Source: Marinilabilia sp. UBA5340 (GTDB taxonomy: Bacteria > Bacteroidota > Bacteroidia > Bacteroidales > Marinilabiliaceae). Taken from it: a DNA stretch of 64,000 nucleotides. The position numbers were made by a program, and so were the translations under genes. The notes beneath the pieces are model-generated. The model had not been told where the DNA came from and searched no databases. It worked only from the letters and a program-made list of their open reading frames with translations. The first letter of the stretch is position 1. Each line of letters starts with the position of its first letter. The stretch is taken from the NCBI GenBank assembly GCA_002411085.1, contig DHQK01000129.1:42127-106126 (forward strand), written 5' to 3'. Below are positions 29,001-36,854 of this stretch, piece after piece.

Positions 29001-30255
29001 GGATGTATCGGATAAACAATTCTGGAAAAAGATTTATGATGTGCCCGACAAAGAGATTTGGAAAATCAGGCACATATTGAGGAAGAAACTGATGGATTTT
29101 ATTCGTCAACGGCTTGAAGGAAGCATGAGCAAGCGTCATGACTCACCCGGACATATTGTTGAAGTTCTTGATATTTTGGATGAAGATGCGCTTACAATAG
29201 GCTTTGCAAGGCGTTTCGCTACCTACAAACGGGCCCATTTGCTTTTCAGGGATTTGGAAAGATTATCGGAGATTGTCAATGACTTTGAGCGCCCCGTGCA
29301 GTTTATTTTTGCCGGGAAGGCGCATCCTGCTGATAGTGGAGGGCAGGATTTGATTAAGCACATTGTGGAAATATCAAAACAACCGGAGTTTGTTGGGAAA
29401 ATCATATTCCTGGAGAATTATGACATGGAGCTGGCCAAGCGGTTAGTGAGTGGGGTGGATGTATGGCTGAATACCCCTACAAGGCCTCTGGAGGCCTCTG
29501 GTACAAGCGGGCAGAAAGCTGAGCTGAACGGAGTGCTCAATTTTAGTGTGCTCGATGGTTGGTGGTACGAAGGCTATGAGGAAGAGGCCGGATGGAGCCT
29601 TACCGAAAGGCGTTCCTTCGAGAATCAGGATTTTCAGGATGATCTGGATGCAGCCACTATTTACAGTATTCTCGAAAATGAAGTTGTGCCTCTTTTTTAT
29701 GATGTGGATGAGAACGATATCCCCACAGGCTGGGTCAGGTATATCAAGAATTCTATTGCCCATATTGCTCCTCAGTTTACAACCCGGCGTATGATTGATG
29801 ACTACCTGAATCGGTTTTACAATCCTATGTTTGAGCGTCTCGAGCGATTGTGTCTGAATGACTGTGCACTGGTACATGATATTGCCAGCTGGAAACGTAA
29901 AGTTTCTGCCGGATGGAATGATATTGAGTTACTGGAAGTCAATATGCCGGATATTGCTCGTCAGGAGTTGGGTATTGGTGATGATTACACAGTAGATGTA
30001 AAGTTAAACCTGAAGCAACTGAAAGGGATTGATGTTGGGCTTGAGATGCTTATTGTGGAGTCTCTGGAAGAAGAGTTTCCTCCCATTTTGCACAAAGAGC
30101 CTTTCAATGTAGTGAAGAAAGAGGGATCAGTAGTTCATTATGAGATGAAGTATAAACTCAACTTGCCGGGATCCTTTAAATTTGGAATTCGGATGTTTCC
30201 TAAAAATGAATTTTTGCCACATCAACAAGACTTTGGGCTTGTGAGATGGTTCTGA
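26023..30255 (+). CDS. Bifunctional glycogen synthase (GT3) - alpha-glucan phosphorylase (GT35) fusion
   Basis: One 1410-aa chain holds two opposing glycogen enzymes. Residues about 1-560 are a GT3 (eukaryote-type, UDP-glucose) glycogen synthase: [21 protein letters not shown] near the start, [20 protein letters not shown], and the catalytic EPWGYTPQE at 439-447. From about 580 a DUF3417-type segment ([10 protein letters not shown], 590-599) opens a short-form GT35 phosphorylase: [51 protein letters not shown], and the PLP lysine K1165 in [14 protein letters not shown]. Both catalytic sites look intact. No signal peptide. The start may be Met1 or Met2. It ends convergent with glgB at a hairpin. 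Similar fusions occur in other Bacteroidota as I recall; the regulatory logic is unclear. Confidence 0.92.
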   Translation: [1410 protein letters not shown]

Positions 30256-30271
30256 TTTCCAGAAAATATTG

Positions 30272-30317
30272 TCGCCACTTCTACCATTACTCCATGGCCT
30301 GAAGTGGCGATCTTTTG
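30272..30317. terminator. Hairpin between convergent fusion gene and glgB
   Basis: TCGCCACTTC (30272-30281) pairs perfectly with GAAGTGGCGA (30301-30310) around a 19-nt loop and is followed by TCTTTTGTTG. It lies 16 bases after the stop of the plus-strand gene. The T-run is short, so termination strength is uncertain. Confidence 0.6.
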
Positions 30318-30363
30318 TTGATACATTTGTTTGTCAAAAGCGCTTTTTATCCTGAGGATTGTT

Positions 30364-32382
30364 TCAGTGCACCCTCGGTGTCGGGATCTTTTTCAGAATA
30401 AGACCAGTGCGGTTGGGAAGATAGAGCTTGAGCTGATGCCCGTTGTTTGGATTTCCGCCTACCGGTTCGGTAAAATGAAGAGTTGATGTTTCAATGCGGT
30501 CGAAACCTCCATATTCGGGATTGTCAGAATTTAATAATACCTTATACTTTCCGGGAGCTGTCGGAATTCCATAGTCGGGGAATGATGCAGATGGATGAAA
30601 ATTGAATACCATCAGGAAATCGCCTCTGTTAAAAGCCAGTATTTTGTCGTGCTCATTGGCCAGGTTGAGATAGACTGGCAGTGGGCTGAGGATTTTTTCA
30701 TTGACGACTTTATGTACCATTGCCTTGTCAAAGGCTGCCAGCCATTCATATTTTAATTTCTCATCATCGGCAAGGCTCCATTGTCGTCTGGCATATTTGT
30801 ACGACCAGTTATTGCCTGCTCTGGGGAAGTCGATCCATTCGGGATGCCCAAATTCATTTCCCATAAAATTCAGGTAACCCCCGTTGGCAGTGGTAAGGGT
30901 TGCCAAACGAATTATCTTATGCAACGAAATTGCCCGATCGATAATCAAACTCGGCGTATCTTTACTCATGGAATCGTACATCTCCTTGTCGGCCAGTCGA
31001 AAAATGATGGTCTTGTCACCGACCAATGCCTGGTCGTGTGATTCAGCATACGATATGGTTCGTTCCTCTGGCCGGTGTTGGGTCAGTTCATGGAAAATGG
31101 AAGCCATGTTCCAGTGCTCGTCCGGCTGATCTTTGATCAGTTTGATCCAAAAATCCGGAACTCCCATAGACAAACGAAAGTTAAATCCCAATCCGCCATC
31201 TTCAGGAGGACTCACTACTCCGGGGAAACCGCTCATTTCCTCTGCAATGGTGACCGCATTGGGTTTGATTTTATGAATCAGATGATTTGCCAGCATCAGG
31301 TAAACCAGCGCATTCTTGTCCTGACTTCCATCGAAATAGTCGTTGTAGCTGGTAAATGCTTTTTCCAGTCCGTGATGCGTATAAAGCATACTGGTTACAC
31401 CATCAAACCGAAAACCGTCGAAGTGAAATTCTTCAATCCAGTAGCGGCAGTTGGAAAGCAGAAATGCCAGAACTTCCCGTTTCCCATAGTCAAAGCAGCG
31501 GGAATCCCAGGCTGAATGAAAGCCTCTGTCGCCCGGATAAAAATACTGATCCAGTGTGCCATCAAAACGGCTCAATCCTTCCTCTTCATTTTTTACGGCA
31601 TGCGAATGTACGATGTCCATTATTACAGCCAGTCCCATCTCGTGCGCTTTGTTAATCAGGTTTTTCAAGTCTTCGGGGGTTCCAAAGCGGCTACTGGCTG
31701 CAAAAAAGTTTGAGACATGATATCCAAAGCTTCCATAATAGGGATGTTCCTGGATGGCCATGAGCTGAATCATATTGTAACCCGCTTCTTTGATCCGAGG
31801 AAGAACCGTTTGGGTGAATTCCTGAAAGGAACCTACTTTTTCGCCTTCCTGTGCCATGCCTACATGGGCTTCATAAATGAGAGGGTGTCTGAATTGCGGA
31901 AGAAACTTCCGGTCAGTCCATTGATAGGGTTCTTTAGGCTGCCACACCTGGGCACTAAACAAAAGTGTCTGGGGATCCTGAATCACCCGCTCTGCGTAAG
32001 CAGGTATCCGAAACCCTGATCCAAATTCCCATTCTACAAAAAGCTTATAATGATCTCTGTGTTTGAAAGTGTTGGGAGGTACAAAAATTTCCCAGATACC
32101 ATGGTCTCTTTGTTGGAGCCGATATGTTTTGTGAGGTTTCCAGTCACAGAAATCACCGATGAGGTATACGGCTTTTGCATGGGGAGCCCATTCGCGGAAA
32201 ACCCAGCCGTTACTATAGGGATGCAAACCGAAAAACAGATGCTTGCCAGCGAAATTTTCAATTCCGTTATGGGAATCATTCAGCTCTTCAATGATGTCAT
32301 TGTAATCAGAACGGGTGGCTTCAATGAATCCCTGATAAGGAGCAAGCCAACTGTCTTTCTCTATTAAGGGGATATTTTTCAT
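30364..32382 (-). CDS. glgB: 1,4-alpha-glucan branching enzyme GlgB
   Basis: GlgB transfers short alpha-1,4 chains to make alpha-1,6 branches in glycogen. The 672 aa have an N-terminal CBM48 (NGWVFREWAPHAKAVYLIGDFCDW, about 58-81) and a GH13 barrel. Catalytic landmarks: EAHVGMAQEGEKVGSF, VIMDIVHSHAVKN, nucleophile Asp in GFRFDGVTSM, acid/base Glu in TIAEEMSGFPG, and YAESHDQALVGDKT. The AYVGMSQEE-like helix and overall length match the eukaryote-like GH13_8 branch rather than the longer E. coli type. It is on the opposite strand to the glycogen operon and convergent with it; kdsB lies upstream on the same strand, 79 bases away. Confidence 0.95.
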   Translation of the reverse strand: MKNIPLIEKDSWLAPYQGFIEATRSDYNDIIEELNDSHNGIENFAGKHLFFGLHPYSNGWVFREWAPHAKAVYLIGDFCDWKPHKTYRLQQRDHGIWEIFVPPNTFKHRDHYKLFVEWEFGSGFRIPAYAERVIQDPQTLLFSAQVWQPKEPYQWTDRKFLPQFRHPLIYEAHVGMAQEGEKVGSFQEFTQTVLPRIKEAGYNMIQLMAIQEHPYYGSFGYHVSNFFAASSRFGTPEDLKNLINKAHEMGLAVIMDIVHSHAVKNEEEGLSRFDGTLDQYFYPGDRGFHSAWDSRCFDYGKREVLAFLLSNCRYWIEEFHFDGFRFDGVTSMLYTHHGLEKAFTSYNDYFDGSQDKNALVYLMLANHLIHKIKPNAVTIAEEMSGFPGVVSPPEDGGLGFNFRLSMGVPDFWIKLIKDQPDEHWNMASIFHELTQHRPEERTISYAESHDQALVGDKTIIFRLADKEMYDSMSKDTPSLIIDRAISLHKIIRLATLTTANGGYLNFMGNEFGHPEWIDFPRAGNNWSYKYARRQWSLADDEKLKYEWLAAFDKAMVHKVVNEKILSPLPVYLNLANEHDKILAFNRGDFLMVFNFHPSASFPDYGIPTAPGKYKVLLNSDNPEYGGFDRIETSTLHFTEPVGGNPNNGHQLKLYLPNRTGLILKKIPTPRVH

Positions 32383-32461
32383 ATTATGGGTTTTAGCCTG
32401 ATCATTTCAGGTTAATGCAAGATAAGGAAATTGCATTAAAGGGACAGGTTTTTTTCAACAA

Positions 32462-33220
32462 TTAGAAAACACCGTTTTTTTTCAGCCTTTCGATATCTTC
32501 AGGGGTGTCTACCGACCAGCTTTCAAATTCAGTTTTCCGGGTAGATATGATGTAACCGTTTTCGAGCCAGCGTAGTTGCTCCAACGATTCTGCCTGTTCC
32601 AGAGCGCCGGGCTTCAGCAGGGTGATTTCGCGCAAAATATCGGAACGGTAGGCGTAAAGTCCTATGTGAATAAAATAGGGGTGCAGCAGATGCCATTCTT
32701 TGCGATCTGCATTTCTGTAATATGGAATGGGAGATCGGCTGAAATAGAGTGCCTGAGAATGTTTGTTCAGCACCACCTTTGGTTTGTTGGGATCGAAAAG
32801 TTCATCATTGTTTTTTAGTGGTTTTACCAAGGTTGCAATTTCTGTGTCGGCATTGTAAAAGCACGATGTCAGTTTTTCTATTTGTTCGGTTTGTACAAAC
32901 GGTTCGTCACCCTGAATGTTAACAACCACTTTGAATGTTTTTTCCTGTTCTTTTTCAACAGTATTTAGGGCTTCAGCACAACGATCAGTACCGCTTTGGT
33001 GGTTCTCCGAAGTCATGACTACGTTCCCTCCAAAGGCTTTTACCGCATCAAATATCCTATGGTCGTCGGTGGCAACAACTACGTAACTCAATACTTTAGC
33101 GGCTTGTGTCACTACCCGCTGAATCATTGATATACCCCCTATATCAGCCAGTGGTTTTCCGGGGAATCGGGTGGAAGCATATCTTGCCGGAATGATTCCT
33201 AAAATATCGTTTTTTTTCAT
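32462..33220 (-). CDS. kdsB: 3-deoxy-manno-octulosonate cytidylyltransferase (CMP-Kdo synthetase)
   Basis: KdsB activates Kdo with CTP for lipopolysaccharide inner-core synthesis. The 252 aa show the N-terminal nucleotide-binding loop GIIPARYASTRFPGKPL (8-24), ATDDHRI, SGTDRCAEA, the metal-site segment VVNIQGDEPFV, FSRSPIPYYR, and the C-terminal WSVDTPEDIERLKK. Length and motif order are canonical. It is upstream of glgB on the same strand, with no evident functional link apart from carbohydrate metabolism. Confidence 0.97.
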   Translation of the reverse strand: MKKNDILGIIPARYASTRFPGKPLADIGGISMIQRVVTQAAKVLSYVVVATDDHRIFDAVKAFGGNVVMTSENHQSGTDRCAEALNTVEKEQEKTFKVVVNIQGDEPFVQTEQIEKLTSCFYNADTEIATLVKPLKNNDELFDPNKPKVVLNKHSQALYFSRSPIPYYRNADRKEWHLLHPYFIHIGLYAYRSDILREITLLKPGALEQAESLEQLRWLENGYIISTRKTEFESWSVDTPEDIERLKKNGVF

Positions 33221-33410
33221 TCGTTTAAAATTTTGTAATTATCTGATAAAAATCTAATTAAAAATTTGAGAACGAACGGAACCGCTTCGCTCTCACATAA
33301 TATTTTTTAAACATATTCTTTTTTCATATTTATATTTAAAAAATATCATGCTCGTTTCATCAGTAAATTATTTAATTAATTCATTGGTTTCCGAAGTTCT
33401 GGGAGAACCA

Positions 33411-33539
33411 GGCTGTCCAAAAAGCCCAGTTTTTATGTCATTCTGAGTTTGCCGAAGAATCTGTTTGTTTGAAAGACAGATGTTTCGACTTCGCTCAACA
33501 TGACACTTCTTTAGTGCTTTATACTTTTTGGACAACGCC
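33411..33539. repeat. Nested inverted-repeat element (REP/MITE-like)
   Basis: Outer arms GTCCAAAAAG (33415-33424) and CTTTTTGGAC (33524-33533) enclose a second imperfect inverted repeat, TGTCATTCTGAG (33436-33447) against CTCAACATGACA (33494-33505), which continues inward through GAATCTGT and ACAGAT. The whole 129-base unit could fold into one long hairpin. It encodes no transposase. The TGTCATTCTGAG...GAAGAATCT core resembles intergenic repeats I recall from many Bacteroidota genomes. Confidence 0.7.
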
Positions 33540-33957
33540 ACTTCATTCGTCTGTTAATTATTCTGCGTTTTTGATCGAAATTATTTATTTCTGCTATTTT
33601 TTCATAGTTTGATGTTTAAGGTTATTATGCATCTTTTTTTGAATGGTGAAAGGCTGTTCAGGTCATTGTATTTTGTGTTGAATTACAAAATTAAGAACTT
33701 TCTGATGACTATCCCGGCCATTTTTGTTACCTCAGCAGTTTTCAATCCGCAAAGTGAGATCGGCTTCTTGAAAAAGCCTTAGGCTGGGTTTTTGATGAGC
33801 TTATTTTCACGTGTGTCAGATTCGTTGTGTTTTTTTGAAATTTTTGATCCCATTTTTTATGCTTTAAATGGGTATTTGGGTGTTGGTAAAATTACTATTT
33901 TGTTCCGGAAATCTCTATTTTCCCTAAATTCCAAATGGAAAAACAGAGGAAGAATTG

Positions 33958-33965
33958 TAACTTTG
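33958..33965 (+). promoter_or_regulatory. Probable promoter (-7 box) of the sigma-54 activator operon
   Basis: TAACTTTG matches TAnnTTTG, 31 bases upstream of the ATG at 33997. The -33 element is weak. Confidence 0.5.
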
Positions 33966-33996
33966 TCAGTTGGTACTGAAAAAATAGCAGTTGGAT

Positions 33997-35268
33997 ATGG
34001 TCAATATACAGCAAATCAAGCAAAGGTTTGGAATTATCGGTAACTCCGAAGCGCTCAACAGGGCTATAGATGTGGCTGTTCAGGTGGCCCCTACCGATTT
34101 GTCGGTTCTTATTACCGGTGAAAGTGGAACGGGTAAGGAATCTTTTCCACAAATCATACATCAGCATAGTATCCGGAAACATGGAGCTTATGTGGCTGTA
34201 AATTGTGGTGCCATTCCTGAAGGAACTATTGATTCAGAGTTGTTTGGTCATGAGAAAGGTGCTTTTACCGGAGCTTATTCAGACCGAAAAGGTTACTTTG
34301 AGGAGGCCAATGATGGAACAATATTTCTTGATGAAATTGGAGAGTTACCACTGGCCACCCAGGTAAGGCTCCTGCGTGTACTCGAAACAGGAGAGTTTAT
34401 GCGTGTGGGATCCTCTCGTATACTCAAAACCAATGTCCGGGTGGTGGCTGCAACTAACGTAAACCTGGAGAAGGCTATTCAGGAAGGACAATTTAGAGAA
34501 GACTTGTTTTATCGTCTCAATTCTGTACCTATAATTATTCCTCCTTTGCGCAACAGAGCAGAAGATATCTACCTCTTGTTTCGTAAATTTGCCTCCGATT
34601 TTGCCGATCGTTACAGAATGCCGGCTGTTAAGCTGGATGAGAGTGCCCGTGAAATGCTGGAGCGGTACCGATGGCCCGGGAATATAAGGCAATTAAAAAA
34701 CATAACCGAGCAGATTTCTATTATTGAAAAAGAGCGGGTGCTGACCGCCCGTGATTTGGAAAAGTACCTTCCTTTTCATTCCGGAGATAACCTGCCTGCC
34801 ATTGTTGGTGATAAAGGAAATGCCAGAGGCGCTGACTTTTCTACCGAAAGAGAAATTTTGTATAAGGTGCTGTTCGATATGAAGCGGGATATGAATGATC
34901 TGAAAAAGCTGGTACTGGAAATTATGCAACATGGCAATGATGTGAGTCTGAACGGTGAAAATGCAGAGATTATTCAGAATCTGTATCAGGAAACCGGCGA
35001 GGAATTGCATCGAGCAGCTCCACTGGTCAATCAGGGGGCTATGGTGCCATACAATAGCAATAATCAGCCGCAATCATCGGAAGAACATCACATTGAAGAT
35101 ACCGAAGAGTTTGTGGAGGAGTCCCTTTCACTTGAAGATAAAGAGGTTGAGCTCATACAAAAAGCCTTGGAAAAACATGGTGGTAGACGAAAAAATGCCG
35201 CCAAAGATCTGGGGATTTCGGAACGCACTTTGTATCGCAAAATTAAAGAACATAATATCGATGGATAA
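33997..35268 (+). CDS. Sigma-54-dependent Fis-family transcriptional activator without receiver domain
   Basis: This AAA+ enhancer-binding protein would remodel sigma-54 RNA polymerase. Of 423 aa, residues 10-240 are the sigma-54 interaction domain: Walker A GESGTGKE (41-48), GAFTGA loop (88-93), Walker B FLDE (110-113) and the LNSVPIIIPPLRNRAEDI sensor region. A variable stretch follows, then a Fis helix-turn-helix at about 380-423 (AAKDLGISERTLYRKIK). There is no N-terminal receiver, GAF or PAS domain, so its signal input is not encoded in the protein. ATG 33997 is preferred over the in-frame TTG at 33991. lptE follows at once, probably in one operon running to secG. Confidence 0.93.
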   Translation: MVNIQQIKQRFGIIGNSEALNRAIDVAVQVAPTDLSVLITGESGTGKESFPQIIHQHSIRKHGAYVAVNCGAIPEGTIDSELFGHEKGAFTGAYSDRKGYFEEANDGTIFLDEIGELPLATQVRLLRVLETGEFMRVGSSRILKTNVRVVAATNVNLEKAIQEGQFREDLFYRLNSVPIIIPPLRNRAEDIYLLFRKFASDFADRYRMPAVKLDESAREMLERYRWPGNIRQLKNITEQISIIEKERVLTARDLEKYLPFHSGDNLPAIVGDKGNARGADFSTEREILYKVLFDMKRDMNDLKKLVLEIMQHGNDVSLNGENAEIIQNLYQETGEELHRAAPLVNQGAMVPYNSNNQPQSSEEHHIEDTEEFVEESLSLEDKEVELIQKALEKHGGRRKNAAKDLGISERTLYRKIKEHNIDG

Positions 35269-35272
35269 TAAT

Positions 35273-35791
35273 ATGAACGGACGAATGAAACAAATATCGG
35301 CCTCTTTTGCCGTAATCCTTTTGCTGGGATTGCAGGGGTGTGCAATTCAGGTTACTTTTGATGGAGCCTCTATTCCGGAAAATGTAAATACAGCTTCGGT
35401 GCAGTTATTTGAAAACCGGGCAGCTTATGTAAACCCTACATTGAGTCAGACTTTTACAGAAGAGTTAAAAGACAGGATTATCAACGGGTCAAGACTCACG
35501 CTTGCCGAAGGAACCGGAGATGTGGATTTTTCAGGCGAGATAACCGGTTACGATACTGAACCCCTGGCAATTCAGGCGGATGCTGTGTCTACCGAAACAC
35601 GCCTGACAGTGCGGATGAATGTAAGGTACGAAAATTTCAAAGACCCCGAGAAAAGCTGGGAGTCTTCATTTTCGTCGTATCGCGACTTTCCCAGTGAGCA
35701 AAATATTACTGCCATTGAAGGAGAACTGGTTGCAGAAATCGTAGAGGAACTGACCGAAAATATTTTTAACAAAGCTTTCGCCGACTGGTAA
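35273..35791 (+). CDS. lptE: LptE-family lipoprotein (LPS assembly)
   Basis: Predicted outer-membrane lipoprotein that plugs the LptD barrel and assists LPS insertion. It has a signal peptide with lipobox LQGC (Cys23 counting from the chosen ATG), then AIQVTFDGASIPENVNTASVQLFENRA, a secreted beta/alpha domain and LTENIFNKAFADW at the end, matching Bacteroidota LptE-like proteins in size (172 aa). Starts at 35261, 35273 and 35285 are all in frame; 35273 is the first one beyond the upstream stop, 35285 gives the most compact signal peptide. It sits between the sigma-54 activator and an acidic protein, upstream of secG. Confidence 0.85.
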   Translation: MNGRMKQISASFAVILLLGLQGCAIQVTFDGASIPENVNTASVQLFENRAAYVNPTLSQTFTEELKDRIINGSRLTLAEGTGDVDFSGEITGYDTEPLAIQADAVSTETRLTVRMNVRYENFKDPEKSWESSFSSYRDFPSEQNITAIEGELVAEIVEELTENIFNKAFADW

Positions 35792-35802
35792 AATGATTTT
35801 TT

Positions 35803-36843
35803 ATGGCCCGCATGCGTTTGATTGATTATTTATCCCATCCTGAAAAGCTGGACGAGAAATCTTTAGACTCCCTGAAGGAGGCACTGGATACTTATCCCTT
35901 CTTTCAGGCCGGACGTATGTTATGGGTGAAAAACCTGCACCAGCTGGATCATATTCGGTATAACAGTGAGCTCAAACTCTCGGCAGCTTTTATTCCTGAT
36001 CGTTCCAAGCTGTTTTTTCTCATTAATGATGTTTTTACGCCTTTGTCGGCACCCGACGATCAGGAGGAGTTATCAGTAGACGGGAACGGGGAGAGGGAAA
36101 GTTCATTTTCAGAAGAATCTGAAACTGCTGGAAAAAGTGATCCCACATGGAAAAAGCCGGACGAAAAGGAGCGAACCCCCCAAGATGATTGTCCCGGAGA
36201 ACATTTGCAACGTATCGTAGGAGCCGAAGCCAATTATTTTGAGGTGGATGATTCGTTCACCACATCGAGTGGTGATCTTGTAGATTTTTCCTTGTCGCGA
36301 GCAGATGACAACGAAAAAGGTTATCAGCAGAAGGAAGAAGTTGAGGAGAAAGAAGATTTCGTGTTTCCTCAGGCCGGAGCGCTCGATTATGAGAAGGAGA
36401 TCTTTACCGCGGGGTATTCGCTGGAAGAAGAAGTGCCTTCTGAGCCGGTAGATTTCAGACAGAGCCATTCTTTTTCGGAGTGGCTGGATTTGCTGAAGTA
36501 CCGGACTCTTGAGTCCGAAGAGGAGAAGTCAGTGACGGAGCCTTCTGAGAGGAAGAAGCCCGGTAAGATGGATCTTATAGATAACTTCCTGAGCAGTGGA
36601 GGTCATCAGAAAAGGATTGTTCCGGGGAAAGCCAGGGACGATACCAATAAGGATTTTTCTGCCGGGAGTGTTGTCGAGAGTGAAGATTTGATGACAGAAA
36701 CCCTGGCCAACATTCATATCAAGCAGGAAAGATATCAGAAAGCAGTAGAGATATTCGAGCGTTTGCGTTTGAAATATCCCGAAAAAAGTGTTTACTTTGC
36801 ACGTCGTATAAAAGAAATGGAAGATCTTATTAATAATCAGTAA
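35803..36843 (+). CDS. Acidic hypothetical protein with C-terminal TPR-like helices
   Basis: 346 aa, no signal peptide, no assigned enzyme domain. Residues 1-75 are a conserved-looking helical start (LIDYLSHPEKLDEKSLDSL, LDTYPFFQAGRMLWVKNL). The middle (about 90-270) is strongly acidic, Ser/Glu-rich and probably disordered. The C-terminal 50 residues (TETLANIHIKQERYQKAVEIFERLRLKYP) read as a TPR pair. Proteins like this are commonly found between lptE and secG in Bacteroidota, as I recall, but their role is unknown. Neighbouring genes suggest a scaffold linked to envelope biogenesis or secretion (inference). Confidence 0.8.
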   Translation: MARMRLIDYLSHPEKLDEKSLDSLKEALDTYPFFQAGRMLWVKNLHQLDHIRYNSELKLSAAFIPDRSKLFFLINDVFTPLSAPDDQEELSVDGNGERESSFSEESETAGKSDPTWKKPDEKERTPQDDCPGEHLQRIVGAEANYFEVDDSFTTSSGDLVDFSLSRADDNEKGYQQKEEVEEKEDFVFPQAGALDYEKEIFTAGYSLEEEVPSEPVDFRQSHSFSEWLDLLKYRTLESEEEKSVTEPSERKKPGKMDLIDNFLSSGGHQKRIVPGKARDDTNKDFSAGSVVESEDLMTETLANIHIKQERYQKAVEIFERLRLKYPEKSVYFARRIKEMEDLINNQ

Positions 36844-36854
36844 TTAAGAAAGAT

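Larger units (their letters stand above)
33221..33996. other. Gene-free AT-rich region (776 bases) holding a dispersed-type repeat
   Basis: No credible coding frame on either strand. It holds the nested inverted repeat at 33411-33539 and the promoter of the sigma-54 regulator at 33958-33965. The rest is AT-rich with no further structure that I can support. Confidence 0.6.
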
